A DNA stretch of 12,409 nt from Spirochaetota bacterium (GCA_026990615.1 JALXDB010000417.1:1-12409), one strand, 5' to 3'; positions 1-9,006 are shown, counted from the stretch's first letter. The notes: generated from the sequence alone by a model not told the origin. Made by a program: numbers and translations.

Positions 1-1
1 G

Positions 2-1372
2 CGTTGGGCAGTGGACAAAAAGACAAAGCGAACTGTGCCAAATGTCGAAATAGTCTGGGAAGTTTATGCTGATAGCCGCAGCCCAATAACAAAGATTCAT
101 TTGCTTGATAAGGACAAACATTTCGTTGACGGCAAGCTCTATTGCAGCAAAAATCTCAAAATTGTGCTTACATCAATAGACGAAATGAGCGGGGTTAAAA
201 AAATATTTTATTCGATAAATGGTGCTGATTACAAACCCTTCACAGATACAATAGCTCTCGAAAAACAGGGAAATTTTGAAATAAAATATTTCGCTGTGGA
301 CAATGTGAATAATGTCGAACAGACACATACGATTAGTTTTGTTAATGATTTTACGCCGCCACAGACCAGATCTATTATCACAGGCATTTATCTGGGACGT
401 GAGAACATCATTTCGACCACTACTAATATTTTCTTGCGTTCCACTGATGATATTTCAGGTGTGCGCGCAACTTTCTACAGGATAGATTCTTCGGCATGGA
501 TTTTATACAAGCCCCGTACAAGGATTTCTATTGCGAGTTTGTCAGATGGACGCCATGTTTTGCAGTTTTATTCTGTGGACCACGTCAACAACAAAGAGCC
601 CATACAGACATTTAAGTTTTATCTGGACAAGACAGCGCCTATAACTGTGGCAGATGTTCTGGGCGACAAATTTGTAGTTAATAATAAAGTCTTCTTCTCC
701 GGTCGTACCAAGATGAAGCTGACATCTGTTGACAATAAGTCTGGTGTCAAAGGAGTTTTCTATTCTATTGATAACAAGCCATTCCAGCGGTACGATGGTC
801 CGTTCTATCTGCCCAGCACTCCTGGTTGGCATACGGTTAAATATTTTGCTCTGGACAGTACAGAGAATGTTACCAAAGATGAGCTTACCAAGAGCTATTT
901 TCAGTACAGAATGAAGGTCGATAAAGTTTACATGGACCTGAGCGGACCAAGACTTAGTTATGTTATTTCTGGTAATCAGTATAGACGTTCGGATACTGTG
1001 TTTATTTCACCTAAGACAAAAATTGTACTATCTGCTTTGGATCCAGAATCAGGCGTTAAAAAAGTCTCGTATTACATAGACAACAGCAAGACCGAAAAAC
1101 CTTACACCGGTCCCTTTACTTTAGCTGACATAAATGCTGGCCTGCATAAGGTTAATGTAGTGGGCTATGACAATGTGAACAACCGCAATGTCAAGACTTT
1201 CGAAGTTTTTCTGGATAAGAAACCACCTAAAATTATTTACAATTTTGACATTGAACCGCTTGGTCAAAAAAATTCTTTGCCTATATTTGTACCAAATACA
1301 AAAATTTTCTTATCTTTCATAGATGATTATACTGGTACAAGCATGATTTATTATTCCAAAAATTTTTATTAA
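2..1372 (+). CDS. Ig-like OmpL47-type repeat surface protein, 5'-truncated by window edge
   Basis: At least 456 residues are visible. The frame stays open to the window edge (R-W-A before the GTG at 11), and the first residues (WAVDKKTK) look like the end of a repeat, so the GTG is probably internal and the true start lies upstream. Four full repeats and a fifth partial one follow a pattern of D..SGVkk.fYsiD....Y..pf.l...G.h.vkyfa.D..nN, then a D..(P)P linker. Counting from the GTG codon, the SG motifs fall at residues 60, 149, 244 and 347, with a degenerate TG at 441. This matches the Ig-like fold annotated as OmpL47-type beta-barrel domain, found in large secreted or cell-surface proteins of spirochaetes and other bacteria. 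An adhesive or structural role is inferred; no enzymatic motif is seen. The protein stops about 15 residues into the fifth repeat. Arginine codons are mostly CGN (11 of 17), unlike the operon downstream. The family is likely; the function is unknown. Confidence 0.75.
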   Translation, partial: RWAVDKKTKRTVPNVEIVWEVYADSRSPITKIHLLDKDKHFVDGKLYCSKNLKIVLTSIDEMSGVKKIFYSINGADYKPFTDTIALEKQGNFEIKYFAVDNVNNVEQTHTISFVNDFTPPQTRSIITGIYLGRENIISTTTNIFLRSTDDISGVRATFYRIDSSAWILYKPRTRISIASLSDGRHVLQFYSVDHVNNKEPIQTFKFYLDKTAPITVADVLGDKFVVNNKVFFSGRTKMKLTSVDNKSGVKGVFYSIDNKPFQRYDGPFYLPSTPGWHTVKYFALDSTENVTKDELTKSYFQYRMKVDKVYMDLSGPRLSYVISGNQYRRSDTVFISPKTKIVLSALDPESGVKKVSYYIDNSKTEKPYTGPFTLADINAGLHKVNVVGYDNVNNRNVKTFEVFLDKKPPKIIYNFDIEPLGQKNSLPIFVPNTKIFLSFIDDYTGTSMIYYSKNFY

Positions 1373-1383
1373 GGAGATTTAAG

Positions 1384-1581
1384 ATGGCACGACGCGTTTA
1401 TGTTGATCAGGAAGAATGCATAGGATGTGGTGCTTGTGTTGATACCTGTCCGGAAGTATTCAGGTTAACAGAAGACAATGTTGCTGAAGCTTACAATCCT
1501 GAAGGTGCGTCAGAAGAAGAAATACAGGAAGCAATCGATTCCTGTCCGACTGAATGCATTCATTGGGAGGATGAAGAATAA
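1384..1581 (+). CDS. Single-cluster [4Fe-4S] ferredoxin
   Basis: A 65-residue acidic soluble protein that should act as a small cytoplasmic electron carrier. The N-terminal motif CIGCGACVDTCP (C12, C15, C18, C22) and the later SCPTEC (C54, C58) fit the monocluster ferredoxins of Desulfovibrio gigas, Thermotoga and Pyrococcus, in which the first three cysteines and the late CP cysteine (here C54) hold one [4Fe-4S] cluster. There is room for only one cluster. C22 in relatives forms a disulfide with a cysteine about 20-25 residues later; that partner is absent, and an extra cysteine, C58, is present instead. The start is fixed by an AAGGAG that overlaps the TAA of the preceding gene, leaving 11 nt between the two genes, so they are probably cotranscribed. 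A strong terminator follows directly. The redox partner cannot be told from this window. Confidence 0.92.
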   Translation: MARRVYVDQEECIGCGACVDTCPEVFRLTEDNVAEAYNPEGASEEEIQEAIDSCPTECIHWEDEE

Positions 1582-1590
1582 TACCTTTTA

Positions 1591-1630
1591 AAATCCTTCC
1601 CGAATATTAGAATTCGGGAAGGATTTTTTT
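1591..1630 (+). terminator. Intrinsic terminator after the ferredoxin gene
   Basis: A perfect 15-bp stem pairs 1591-1605 with 1612-1626 around a 6-nt loop. The core is CTTCCCGAAT/ATTCGGGAAG, and the right arm runs into a T tract ending at 1630. It begins 9 nt after the ferredoxin stop codon and separates that unit from the ilv leader. Confidence 0.93.
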
Positions 1631-1631
1631 C

Positions 1632-1668
1632 TTGACAATTGCTAAAGTTGCTTTATTTTGTATAAAAT
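1632..1668 (+). promoter_or_regulatory. Probable sigma-70-type promoter of the ilv operon
   Basis: An AT-rich segment directly after the terminator must hold the start of the leader transcript. TTGACA (1632-1637) with TATTTT (1654-1659) has a 16-nt spacer; TTGCTA (1639-1644) with TATAAA (1661-1666) also has 16. The second pair would start transcription near 1675, about 40 nt before the leader peptide. Which pair is used cannot be decided by eye. Confidence 0.45.
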
Positions 1669-1714
1669 AAAATATGAATTATTAAAAGTAATCTTTTTCA
1701 GGATGTTCGGAAAT

Positions 1715-1795
1715 ATGCAGAAAAGCAGAAAAATAAAGCTTATAGCCGCCCTCAGCCTAGTAGCTATCATTATATTGCTTATTACCTACACCTAG
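1715..1795 (+). CDS. Ilv/leu operon leader peptide (attenuator peptide)
   Basis: A 26-codon ORF, extendable to 30 codons if the in-frame ATG at 1703 is used. The 1715 start is preferred because AGGATG (1700-1705) lies 9 nt upstream as a near-match to AGGAGG, whereas 1703 has no ribosome binding site. Twelve of 26 residues are Ile, Leu or Val, and nine of eleven in codons 1751-1783 (L-S-L-V-A-I-I-I-L-L-I). The codons used are varied: CTC, CTA, GTA, ATC, ATT, ATA, TTG, CTT. The stop codon (1793-1795) overlaps the base-paired segment 1794-1803. This arrangement is that of the ilvL/leuL leader peptides of proteobacterial attenuators, where ribosome stalling at scarce branched-chain tRNAs controls readthrough. 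The peptide product itself need not have a function. Because it reads as a basic end plus a hydrophobic run, a small membrane protein is the alternative, but the position before ilvD and the RNA folding make a leader peptide much more likely. Confidence 0.85.
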   Translation: MQKSRKIKLIAALSLVAIIILLITYT

Positions 1796-1848
1796 GGCGG
1801 CGGTAAATTTGCACCTAAAAACCCGCTGCCAACAGCGGGTTTTTTTTT
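1745..1848 (+). promoter_or_regulatory. Transcription attenuator of the ilvD-cimA operon
   Basis: Four segments can form exclusive helices. Segment 1 (1745-1752, GCCGCCCT, inside the leader ORF) pairs with segment 2 (1794-1801, AGGGCGGC), 8 bp. Segment 2 (1796-1803, GGCGGCGG) pairs instead with segment 3 (1823-1830, CCGCTGCC), 8 bp with one G-U pair, as antiterminator. Segment 3 (1821-1828) pairs with segment 4 (1833-1840) as terminator. A ribosome stalled on the Ile/Leu/Val codons would mask segment 1 and leave segment 2 free, so 2:3 forms and ilvD is transcribed. A ribosome reaching the stop at 1793 would cover segment 2, so the terminator forms. Without translation, 1:2 forms and the terminator also forms. 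The pairings are seen in the sequence; the mechanism is inferred from the known ilv and leu attenuators. Confidence 0.82.
1817..1848 (+). terminator. Attenuator terminator hairpin before ilvD
   Basis: ACCCGCTG (1821-1828), loop CCAA and CAGCGGGT (1833-1840) make a GC-rich 8-bp stem. Upstream A residues (1817-1820) can extend it against the T run 1841-1848. It lies 79 nt before the ilvD start and 22 nt after the leader peptide stop, so it acts on the leader transcript rather than ending a gene. Confidence 0.93.
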
Positions 1849-1926
1849 AATTTGTTGATGTTACTTAAAATCGGGTCTAAGTTGCTTTTAAATTAAAACC
1901 TTTAATTAACAAACAAGGAGGAAACA

Positions 1927-3597
1927 ATGCGCAGTGATTCAATGAAAAAAGGTCTGGAAAGAGCGCCCCATAGATCATTACTCTATGCACTGGGTTTAAG
2001 TAAAAAAGAAATTAACAGACCTATAATTGGTGTGGTTAATTCGGGTAATGAAATAATTCCGGGTCATATACATCTGGATAAAATTACCGAAGCAGTAAAA
2101 GGCGGAATAAGGGAAGCCGGCGGGACACCTCTAGAATTCAGGACTATCGGAATATGTGATGGCCTGGCAATGGGTCACATGGGAATGAAGTATTCGCTCG
2201 GTTCGAGAGAACTTATAGCGGATTCCATAGAAACCGTTGCAATGGGAACCCCCTTTGACGGTCTTGTTATGATAACAAACTGCGATAAAATTGTCCCCGG
2301 TATGTTGATAGCTGCCATGAGGCTGAATATTCCCACTGTCGTGATATCGGGTGGGCCGATGCTCGCTGGTGATTTCAAAGGGAAAAAGGTAGCAGTAGAC
2401 GATGTCTTCGAAGCAGTGGGTGAATACAGCGCAGGGAAGCTTTCAGACAGAGACCTTGAGCTTCTCGAAATGCACGCATGCCCTGGGCCGGGAAGCTGTG
2501 CTGGAATGTATACGGCAAATACAATGAACTGTCTCACAGAAGCATTGGGGATGGGATTGCCGGGAAACGGTACTATACCGGCAGTTGATGCCGATAGAAT
2601 AAGACTGGCTAAAGAAGCGGGACACACCATAATGCAGTGTGTAGAGAAGGACATTAAACCAAGGGACATTGCAACAAAGGAAGCCTTTGAAAACGCAATT
2701 GCAGTCGATATGGCCCTCGGCGGTTCCACTAACACAGCTCTGCATATACCGGCTATTGCCTACTACGCAGAGGTGGATATTACACTGGATGATTTTGACC
2801 GAATAAGTGAAAAGGCACCTCATTTATGCCAGCTTGCACCATCAGGTCCGGATCACATTGAGGATCTTAACAGAGCCGGTGGAATTCCAGCTGTGATGAA
2901 AGAGCTATCCAAAAAGGGACTCATCAATCTAAATACCATTACAGTAACCGGAAAAACCACCGGAGAAATAATTAAGAACGCAGAAATTCTGGACAGCAAT
3001 GTAATATCCCCTATTGACAATCCGAGGCATCCAACAGGAGGAATCACAATATTAAAGGGGAATCTCGCTCCTGAAGGATCTGTAGTCAAATCAGCTGCTG
3101 TTGTAGAAGAGATGATGGTTCATGAAGGACCTGCAAGAGTATTTGATTCAGAAGAAGATGCTGTAAAGGCAATTCTGAACAAAGAAATAAAAGATGGAGA
3201 TGTAGTTGTTATAAGATACGAAGGGCCGAAAGGCGGTCCGGGGATGCGCGAGATGTTAACACCTACATCGGCTATAGCAGGTATGGGAATGGACAAAACA
3301 GTATCTTTAATAACAGACGGCAGGTTCTCCGGAGCCACAAGGGGATCATCGATTGGCCATATATCTCCCGAAGCCGCTGCCTTTGGACCAATAGCGGCTG
3401 TTCAGGAAGGAGATATGATTGAAATCAACATACCGGAGAAAAGGATTACTTTAAAGATCAGCGATGAGGAACTTGAAGAACGCCTCAAAAAGTTAAAAGA
3501 AAAAGGCGAACCAGAACCGAAAATCAAGAGAGGATATATGTACAGATACTCCAAAATCGTTAGCTCCGCAGCAAAAGGAGCAGTTTTTCCATTATAA
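1927..3597 (+). CDS. ilvD: Dihydroxy-acid dehydratase
   Basis: Dehydrates 2,3-dihydroxy-isovalerate and 2,3-dihydroxy-3-methylvalerate to the 2-oxo acids that precede valine/leucine and isoleucine. At 556 residues it has the usual family length. Both family signatures are present: [18 protein letters not shown] (184-201) and [14 protein letters not shown] (around 457-470). N-C119-D-K carries a cluster cysteine and the Asp-Lys pair that binds Mg2+ (the lysine is carbamylated in characterised members); C191 is the second conserved cluster cysteine. Where [2Fe-2S] enzymes have a third cysteine, this protein has PGH (residues 45-47), as in the E. coli enzyme, which carries an oxygen-labile [4Fe-4S] cluster. 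A labile cluster is therefore plausible here. AAGGAGG (1915-1921) 5 nt before the ATG sets the start. It is the first structural gene after the attenuator and is followed by ilvB after 24 nt. Confidence 0.97.
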   Translation: MRSDSMKKGLERAPHRSLLYALGLSKKEINRPIIGVVNSGNEIIPGHIHLDKITEAVKGGIREAGGTPLEFRTIGICDGLAMGHMGMKYSLGSRELIADSIETVAMGTPFDGLVMITNCDKIVPGMLIAAMRLNIPTVVISGGPMLAGDFKGKKVAVDDVFEAVGEYSAGKLSDRDLELLEMHACPGPGSCAGMYTANTMNCLTEALGMGLPGNGTIPAVDADRIRLAKEAGHTIMQCVEKDIKPRDIATKEAFENAIAVDMALGGSTNTALHIPAIAYYAEVDITLDDFDRISEKAPHLCQLAPSGPDHIEDLNRAGGIPAVMKELSKKGLINLNTITVTGKTTGEIIKNAEILDSNVISPIDNPRHPTGGITILKGNLAPEGSVVKSAAVVEEMMVHEGPARVFDSEEDAVKAILNKEIKDGDVVVIRYEGPKGGPGMREMLTPTSAIAGMGMDKTVSLITDGRFSGATRGSSIGHISPEAAAFGPIAAVQEGDMIEINIPEKRITLKISDEELEERLKKLKEKGEPEPKIKRGYMYRYSKIVSSAAKGAVFPL

Positions 3598-3621
3598 AAA
3601 TACAAAGATAGGAGTGATTTT

Positions 3622-5358
3622 ATGAAAATATCAGGCGCTCAAGCAGTAGTTGAAGCACTTAGAAAAGAAAAGGTCAAGGTTATTTTTGGAATACCAGGAG
3701 GGGTAATTATTCCCCTCTTTGATGTACTATACGATGTAAAAGATATAGATGTTATTATAACACGACACGAACAGGGGGCCATACATGCTGCAGATGGGTA
3801 CGCCAGGTCTTCGGGAAAACCGGGCGTGTGCCTTGTCACCAGTGGCCCCGGAGCAACAAATATTGTAACAGGACTGGCAACCGCTTATATGGATTCTGTT
3901 CCAATAGTTGCACTTACAGGACAGGTGCCCACGAGTTTAATCGGAAATGATGCATTTCAGGAAGCCGACACAACAGGTATTACAAGACCGATAACAAAAC
4001 ATAACTTTATAGTAAAAGACCCGGATGAACTGGTCACCGTTATGAAAAAGGCCTTTTACATAGCAACAACGGGAAGACCGGGGCCTGTACTGATCGATCT
4101 ACCAAAAGATATTTTAACTGCCGAGATAGAGTTCAACTATCCGGAAACAATTAAAATACCGGGATACAACATAACTACAAAAGGTAATCCAAGACAGATT
4201 AAAAAGGTGGTAGAGGCAATTAAAAAGGCAAAAAGGCCGCTGGTTTATGCGGGTGGCGGAGTAATTTCGTCCAATGCCTCCGAAGAACTCAAACAGTTCA
4301 TTAAAAAAACAGGGATGCCAATAACACTTACATTGATGGGCCTTGGTGCTTATCCGGGAACAGAGCCCGAGTTTATAGGTATGCTCGGAATGCACGGAAC
4401 AAAAACAGCAAACTACGCCGTCGACAAATGCGATTTGCTTATAGCAATCGGAGCAAGGTTTGACGACAGAGTTACCGGGAAGCTCTCGATGTTCGCACCG
4501 CATGCAAGGTTTATACATATAGATATAGACCCAGCATCAATCAGTAAAAATGTCACCATAGATATTCCTGTTGTGGGAGACGCTAAAGAGATTTTAAAAG
4601 AGATAAACAGGCATATTGATAAGCTTGATATCGAGGACTGGATCAAACAGATAGAGGCATGGAAAAAGGAACATCCATTAACCTACGAAAATGACGATAT
4701 TCTCAGGCCACAGTACATCATAGAAAGGCTTTATGAATTGACAAAGGGAGATGCAATAATCACGACGGAGGTCGGACAAAACCAGATGTGGGCCGCCCAG
4801 TTCTACAAATACACAAGGCCGCGCCAGTTTATAACATCAGGCGGCCTTGGGACAATGGGATTCGGTCTTCCCGCAGCAATTGGAGCACAGATAGCAAATC
4901 CAGATTCGCTGGTTGTAGATATTGCGGGTGATGGCAGTATTCAGATGAACATTCAGGAACTTGCGACGATTGCCCAGGAAGACCTACCAATAAAAGTGTT
5001 GATTTTAAACAACGGTTACCTTGGAATGGTAAGGCAGTGGCAGGAATTTTTCTACAATAAAAGATATTCAGGTGTAGATCTTAGAAAAAGATCCGGAGGA
5101 AACCAAAAGGAGGATAAGTACAATTATATACCCGATTTTGTAAAACTGGCCGAAGCTTACAATGCAGTAGGAATGAGGATTGACAAAAAAGCCGATGTTG
5201 ATGGGGCAATCCAGGAAGCCCTGAAAACAAAAAAAGCTGTTATTATGGACTTTATCATAAATCCGGAGGAAAACGTAACTCCGATGGTTCCAGCAGGGGC
5301 ACCGCTTCATAAGATGATAAGCAGCAAAGAAGATGCAGAAAATTATCTGTTAGCATAG
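3622..5358 (+). CDS. ilvB: Acetolactate (acetohydroxyacid) synthase, large catalytic subunit
   Basis: ThDP- and FAD-dependent enzyme that joins two pyruvates to acetolactate, or pyruvate with 2-oxobutyrate to acetohydroxybutyrate, the first common step to valine, leucine and isoleucine. It has 578 residues in the usual three domains. The catalytic Glu is E50 ([15 protein letters not shown]). The FAD-domain motif [11 protein letters not shown] is at 277-287. The ThDP/Mg motif begins GDGS (436-439) and ends LNN (462-464). The C-terminal GMVRQWQ and [12 protein letters not shown] blocks support a biosynthetic AHAS rather than a catabolic AlsS, and so does the regulatory-subunit gene 11 nt downstream. 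Between YSGVDL and [11 protein letters not shown] there are about 15 residues, including the basic [12 protein letters not shown]; this loop is longer than in common relatives. AGGAG (3610-3614) precedes the ATG by 7 nt. Confidence 0.97.
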   Translation: MKISGAQAVVEALRKEKVKVIFGIPGGVIIPLFDVLYDVKDIDVIITRHEQGAIHAADGYARSSGKPGVCLVTSGPGATNIVTGLATAYMDSVPIVALTGQVPTSLIGNDAFQEADTTGITRPITKHNFIVKDPDELVTVMKKAFYIATTGRPGPVLIDLPKDILTAEIEFNYPETIKIPGYNITTKGNPRQIKKVVEAIKKAKRPLVYAGGGVISSNASEELKQFIKKTGMPITLTLMGLGAYPGTEPEFIGMLGMHGTKTANYAVDKCDLLIAIGARFDDRVTGKLSMFAPHARFIHIDIDPASISKNVTIDIPVVGDAKEILKEINRHIDKLDIEDWIKQIEAWKKEHPLTYENDDILRPQYIIERLYELTKGDAIITTEVGQNQMWAAQFYKYTRPRQFITSGGLGTMGFGLPAAIGAQIANPDSLVVDIAGDGSIQMNIQELATIAQEDLPIKVLILNNGYLGMVRQWQEFFYNKRYSGVDLRKRSGGNQKEDKYNYIPDFVKLAEAYNAVGMRIDKKADVDGAIQEALKTKKAVIMDFIINPEENVTPMVPAGAPLHKMISSKEDAENYLLA

Positions 5359-5369
5359 GGAGAGAGAAA

Positions 5370-5870
5370 ATGGAAAAAGAATATACATTAGGAGTAATTG
5401 TAGAGAATAAAAGTGGAGTTTTGGCTCATATTGCAGGCCTGTTCAGCGGCAGAGGTTTTAATATCACCGGGCTATCAGTTGGGGAAACTGAGAATCCCGA
5501 GTATTCAAGAATGACAATCGTTGTTAGAGGGGATGATAAGATTGTTGAGCAGATAAAAAAACAGCTTAACAAGTTCATCGATGTAATAAAAGTTATGGAT
5601 TTAAGCAGCGTCCCCTCGGTTCATAGAGAGTTAATTCTTATTAAAGTAAAGGCAACTCAAAGCAAAAGACAGGAAATTTTCCAGATATGCGAGGTCTTTA
5701 AAGGTAAAATAGTTGATATTTCCCACGACACTTTAACGCTAGAGGTAACTGGCATAACGGATAAAATTGAAGCCCTAATATCTCTCCTGAAGCCGTACGG
5801 AATAATTGAAATTGCCCGAACGGGAAGAGTATCTATCAGTAGAGGATTCAAAAAGGGAGGAGAAAGATAA
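5370..5870 (+). CDS. ilvN: Acetolactate synthase, small regulatory subunit
   Basis: 166 residues, the normal size for a full-length bacterial small subunit (also called ilvH). The N-terminal ACT domain (about 5-78) contains ENKSGVLAHIAGLFSGRGFN, the segment that binds the feedback inhibitor valine in characterised members, followed by the typical SVGETE. The C-terminal half (about 84-160; HRELILIKVKA, then a domain ending in GRVSISRG) is the AHAS small-subunit C-terminal domain, which activates the large subunit. It lies 11 nt after ilvB with GGGAGAG as ribosome binding site, and its TAA overlaps the leuA ATG by one base (TAATG). The overlap suggests translational coupling. In many bacteria ilvC comes next; here it does not. 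Confidence 0.96.
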   Translation: MEKEYTLGVIVENKSGVLAHIAGLFSGRGFNITGLSVGETENPEYSRMTIVVRGDDKIVEQIKKQLNKFIDVIKVMDLSSVPSVHRELILIKVKATQSKRQEIFQICEVFKGKIVDISHDTLTLEVTGITDKIEALISLLKPYGIIEIARTGRVSISRGFKKGGER

Positions 5871-7414
5871 TGGAAAGAGTATACATCTTTGATACTACAC
5901 TCAGGGATGGGGAACAATCGCCCGGAGCCAGCATGAGTGTAGAACAAAAGCTTGAAATAGCAAAACTGCTGAAAAATATAGGTGTGGATATCATTGAGGC
6001 GGGATTCCCTATCTCATCGCCGAAGCAGTTTGAAGCCGTTCAGCAGATATCAGAAAAGGTCCGAGGGCCCGTTATAGCGGGCCTTGCCAGGGCTCTCCAG
6101 AAGGATATAGACGCCTGTTATGAAGCGTTAAAGAATGCAGAGAAAAAAAGGATACACACATTTATTGCAACTTCAGACATCCATTTAAAGTATAAGCTAA
6201 AAAAATCAAAGGAAGAGGTCTTGAAGCAGGCCGTTGAAGCCGTGAAATATGCAAAGTCCCTGGTTGACGATGTGGAATTTTCAGCTGAAGATGCAACCAG
6301 ATCCGACTGGGGTTATCTAAAAGATATATACGAAGCTGTAATTGAAGCAGGAGCAACAACACTGAATATTCCAGATACAGTAGGGTATACAGTTCCCGAG
6401 GAGTTTGCAAAATTAATTGAATATTTAAAACAACACTTAAGTTTAAACGATAAGGTTGTTTTAAGTGTTCATTGCCATAATGATCTGGGGCTTGCCACTG
6501 CAAATACCCTTTCGGCACTCAAAGCAGGTGCAAGACAGGCAGAGGTATCTGTAAACGGCATTGGAGAAAGAGCGGGCAATGCATCCTTTGAAGAGGTTGT
6601 TATGGCAATCAAAACCAGAAAAGATTACTTTGACATGTATACAAATATAAAAACAGAGGAGATATATCCACTCAGCAAAACAGTTGTAACATTTACGGGA
6701 ATTCCCGTACAGCCGAACAAGGCGATTGTAGGCGAAAACGCCTTCGCACACGAGGCAGGTATACACCAGGATGGGGTGATTAAGCACAACATGACCTATG
6801 AAATTATGACTCCGCAATCCGTGGGTAGACAGAAATCAATGCTCGTTCTTGGAAGGCACTCCGGAAAACACGGATTAAAGGTCAGGCTCCAGGAACTGGG
6901 ATATGATATCTCGGACAAAGATTTTAATAAAATCTACAAAAAATTCCTTGAAATAGCTGACAAGAAAAAACAGGTGTTCGATGACGATCTAATCGCAATC
7001 GTTGAAGGTGAAATGAACGTTATGCCAGAGGTTTATACCCTTGAATATTTTTCTGTCGTAACGGGTAACAGCGTAATTCCAACCGCTACAGTTAAGCTAA
7101 AAAAGAACAACAAAACGTGCCAGGACGCCTCCACAGGAGATGGACCTGTTGATGCTGTGTATAAAGCGATTGAAAAAATCACAGGAGTAGAGATCAGATT
7201 AATCAGCTACTCTATAAATGCAATAACCCAGGGAAAGGATGCCCTCGGAAGCGTATCCATATCCGTGGAAAAGGACAATAGACTATATAGAGGCTACGGT
7301 GTAGCAACAGATGTAATCGAGGCCTCTGTTCTTGCCCTGTTAAATGCAATAAACAGGATACTGCACAATAACAAAGTTGAAAACTTAAATAATAATAAAG
7401 GGGTGGCATCGTGA
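5870..7414 (+). CDS. leuA: 2-isopropylmalate synthase
   Basis: Condenses 2-oxoisovalerate with acetyl-CoA, the committed step to leucine. It has 514 residues, the length of the long LeuA form. The N-terminal TIM barrel shows [13 protein letters not shown] (7-19; R12 and D13 are active-site/metal residues), HCHNDLG (201-207; H201 and H203 bind the divalent metal) and NGIGERAGN (229-237). The [12 protein letters not shown] segment (291-302) belongs to the linker subdomain that helps catalysis. The C-terminal regulatory domain (about 385-500) has [13 protein letters not shown] (422-434), where leucine binds in characterised enzymes, so leucine feedback is expected. AGGAG (5858-5862) lies 7 nt before the ATG. 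The gene overlaps ilvN by 1 nt and the next gene by 4 nt. It is told apart from the paralogous CimA by its HCHND and [10 protein letters not shown] motifs. Confidence 0.96.
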   Translation: MERVYIFDTTLRDGEQSPGASMSVEQKLEIAKLLKNIGVDIIEAGFPISSPKQFEAVQQISEKVRGPVIAGLARALQKDIDACYEALKNAEKKRIHTFIATSDIHLKYKLKKSKEEVLKQAVEAVKYAKSLVDDVEFSAEDATRSDWGYLKDIYEAVIEAGATTLNIPDTVGYTVPEEFAKLIEYLKQHLSLNDKVVLSVHCHNDLGLATANTLSALKAGARQAEVSVNGIGERAGNASFEEVVMAIKTRKDYFDMYTNIKTEEIYPLSKTVVTFTGIPVQPNKAIVGENAFAHEAGIHQDGVIKHNMTYEIMTPQSVGRQKSMLVLGRHSGKHGLKVRLQELGYDISDKDFNKIYKKFLEIADKKKQVFDDDLIAIVEGEMNVMPEVYTLEYFSVVTGNSVIPTATVKLKKNNKTCQDASTGDGPVDAVYKAIEKITGVEIRLISYSINAITQGKDALGSVSISVEKDNRLYRGYGVATDVIEASVLALLNAINRILHNNKVENLNNNKGVAS

Positions 7415-9006
7415 GAGTTCAGATTTTTGATACAACTTTGCGAGATGGAGCACAGGGAGAAGGTGTTACCTTTTCCAGCGATGATAAGGTAAAAGTCGCA
7501 CTCGCCCTTGACAAGTTTGGTATAGACTATATAGAAGGGGGATGGCCGGGTTCCAACCCCAAAGATATATCATTCTTTAAAAAGATAAAAAAATATAAAC
7601 TGGAACATGCGAAAATCACTGCCTTTGGAAGTACAAGGAGGGCAAAGAATAAAGCTGACGAAGACCCAAATCTTATAGCCCTAATAGACAGCGATACGCC
7701 GGTAACAACCATATTCGGAAAATCATGGGACTTTCACGTCACCCATGCTTTAAAAGTTCCCCTTGAAAAGAATCTGGAAATGATTGAAGATACAATAGCA
7801 TTTTTAAAATCAAAGGGCAAAGAGGTTATTTACGACGCAGAGCATTTCTTCGATGGATACAAAGCCAATCCAAAATATGCAATAGAGACAATTATGGCGG
7901 CTCAGAGGGGTGGAGCCGATATTATCGTGCTTGCCGATACAAACGGCGGTACCCTGCCCCATGAAATCGGTCCGATTTTCAAGGAGGTAAGAAAACACGT
8001 AAAAAGGCCCATCGGCATCCATGCACATAACGACTCCGAACTTGCCGTCGCCGTTTCTATTGAGGCCGTCAACCAGGGGGCCGTTCACGTTCAGGGTACA
8101 ATCAACGGATATGGAGAAAGATGCGGTAATGCAAATCTCTGTTCTATAATTCCAATTCTAAAATTAAAAATGGGTATAGATTGCATCCCTGATGAAAACC
8201 TTCCCAGGTTAACAGAGCTGTCAAGATACGTAAGTGAACTTGCAAATATGAGCCCGAGAAAGAATATGCCATTTGTTGGTGAAAGCGCCTTTGCACACAA
8301 AGGCGGAATACATGTCGATGCTGTAATGAAAAATCCACTGACATATGAGCATATCAAACCCGAAAGTGTGGGCAATACAAGGAGAATACTTGTCTCCGAT
8401 CTTTCAGGAAAGAGCAACATATATTACAAGGCAGAACAGTTTGGAATAGATCTGAGCAGTCTGGAGGACCACTCCAAAAAAACCCGAGAGATCCTTGCAA
8501 AATTAAAAGAACTCGAACATTCTGGCTATCAATTTGAAGGAGCCGAGGGTTCCTTTGAGATTCTTTTAAAGAGACTGATAAATCAGTTCAACGAATACTT
8601 TAAACTCAACGGTTTCAGAGTAATTACTGAAAAACGGGGAGCAAAAGATAAGGCAATTTCAGAAGCCACAATAAAGGTGACCGTTGACAACGAATATGAA
8701 CATACAGCAAGTGAAGGAGTGGGCCCTGTTAATGCACTGGATAGGGCCCTGAGAAAGGCCCTTACAAGATTTTACCCGACTCTAAAAGAGATGAAGCTTG
8801 TTGACTACAAGGTTAGGGTGCTTGAGACCAACAAGGCAACAGAGGCCAGCGTCAGGGTGCTTATACAGAGCAGTGATGGATCAGAAACATGGGGCACCGT
8901 TGGAGTTTCACAAAACCTTATGGAGGCTAGCTGGCTGGCTCTTGTCGATTCGATATCGTACAAATTGATGAAAGATGAAAAAAATGGAAGAAAAATCAAA
9001 GGATAA
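7411..9006 (+). CDS. cimA: (R)-citramalate synthase
   Basis: Condenses pyruvate with acetyl-CoA to (R)-citramalate. LeuCD and LeuB-type enzymes then convert this to 2-oxobutyrate, giving isoleucine without threonine deaminase. The 531-residue protein fits the long CimA family: [14 protein letters not shown] (6-19), [11 protein letters not shown] (42-52, a CimA hallmark), AEHFFDGY (143-150), HAHND (204-208, metal ligands) and NGYGERCGN (232-240). An [15 protein letters not shown] segment lies in the C-terminal LeuA-type regulatory domain, where isoleucine inhibition is known for characterised members. The start is GTG inside GTGA, overlapping the leuA stop by 4 nt, with AGGGGTGG just before it. 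Codon use matches leuA. The product feeds AHAS with its second substrate, so its place in the ilv operon makes metabolic sense. No terminator is visible in the 57 nt after the stop, where it meets a convergent gene. Confidence 0.95.
   Translation: MRVQIFDTTLRDGAQGEGVTFSSDDKVKVALALDKFGIDYIEGGWPGSNPKDISFFKKIKKYKLEHAKITAFGSTRRAKNKADEDPNLIALIDSDTPVTTIFGKSWDFHVTHALKVPLEKNLEMIEDTIAFLKSKGKEVIYDAEHFFDGYKANPKYAIETIMAAQRGGADIIVLADTNGGTLPHEIGPIFKEVRKHVKRPIGIHAHNDSELAVAVSIEAVNQGAVHVQGTINGYGERCGNANLCSIIPILKLKMGIDCIPDENLPRLTELSRYVSELANMSPRKNMPFVGESAFAHKGGIHVDAVMKNPLTYEHIKPESVGNTRRILVSDLSGKSNIYYKAEQFGIDLSSLEDHSKKTREILAKLKELEHSGYQFEGAEGSFEILLKRLINQFNEYFKLNGFRVITEKRGAKDKAISEATIKVTVDNEYEHTASEGVGPVNALDRALRKALTRFYPTLKEMKLVDYKVRVLETNKATEASVRVLIQSSDGSETWGTVGVSQNLMEASWLALVDSISYKLMKDEKNGRKIKG

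Noticed and set aside
1703..1795. Small membrane protein in place of a leader peptide
   Set aside because: The hydrophobic run is explained by Ile/Leu/Val control codons, and the overlapping helices with a terminator before ilvD favour attenuation. It cannot be fully excluded.
1645..1888. AAGTTGCTTT occurring at 1645-1654 and 1879-1888
   Set aside because: A 10-nt match in AT-rich DNA with no clear link to a promoter at the second site; chance is the simpler explanation.
1598..1926. T-box riboswitch before the ilv operon
   Set aside because: No T-box bulge-like consensus or long specifier stem was found. The leader peptide and four-segment fold explain the region.
2175..2735. Long minus-strand open frame of 186 codons inside ilvD
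   Set aside because: It is a shadow of a highly conserved enzyme gene, has no recognisable domain and no ribosome binding site logic.
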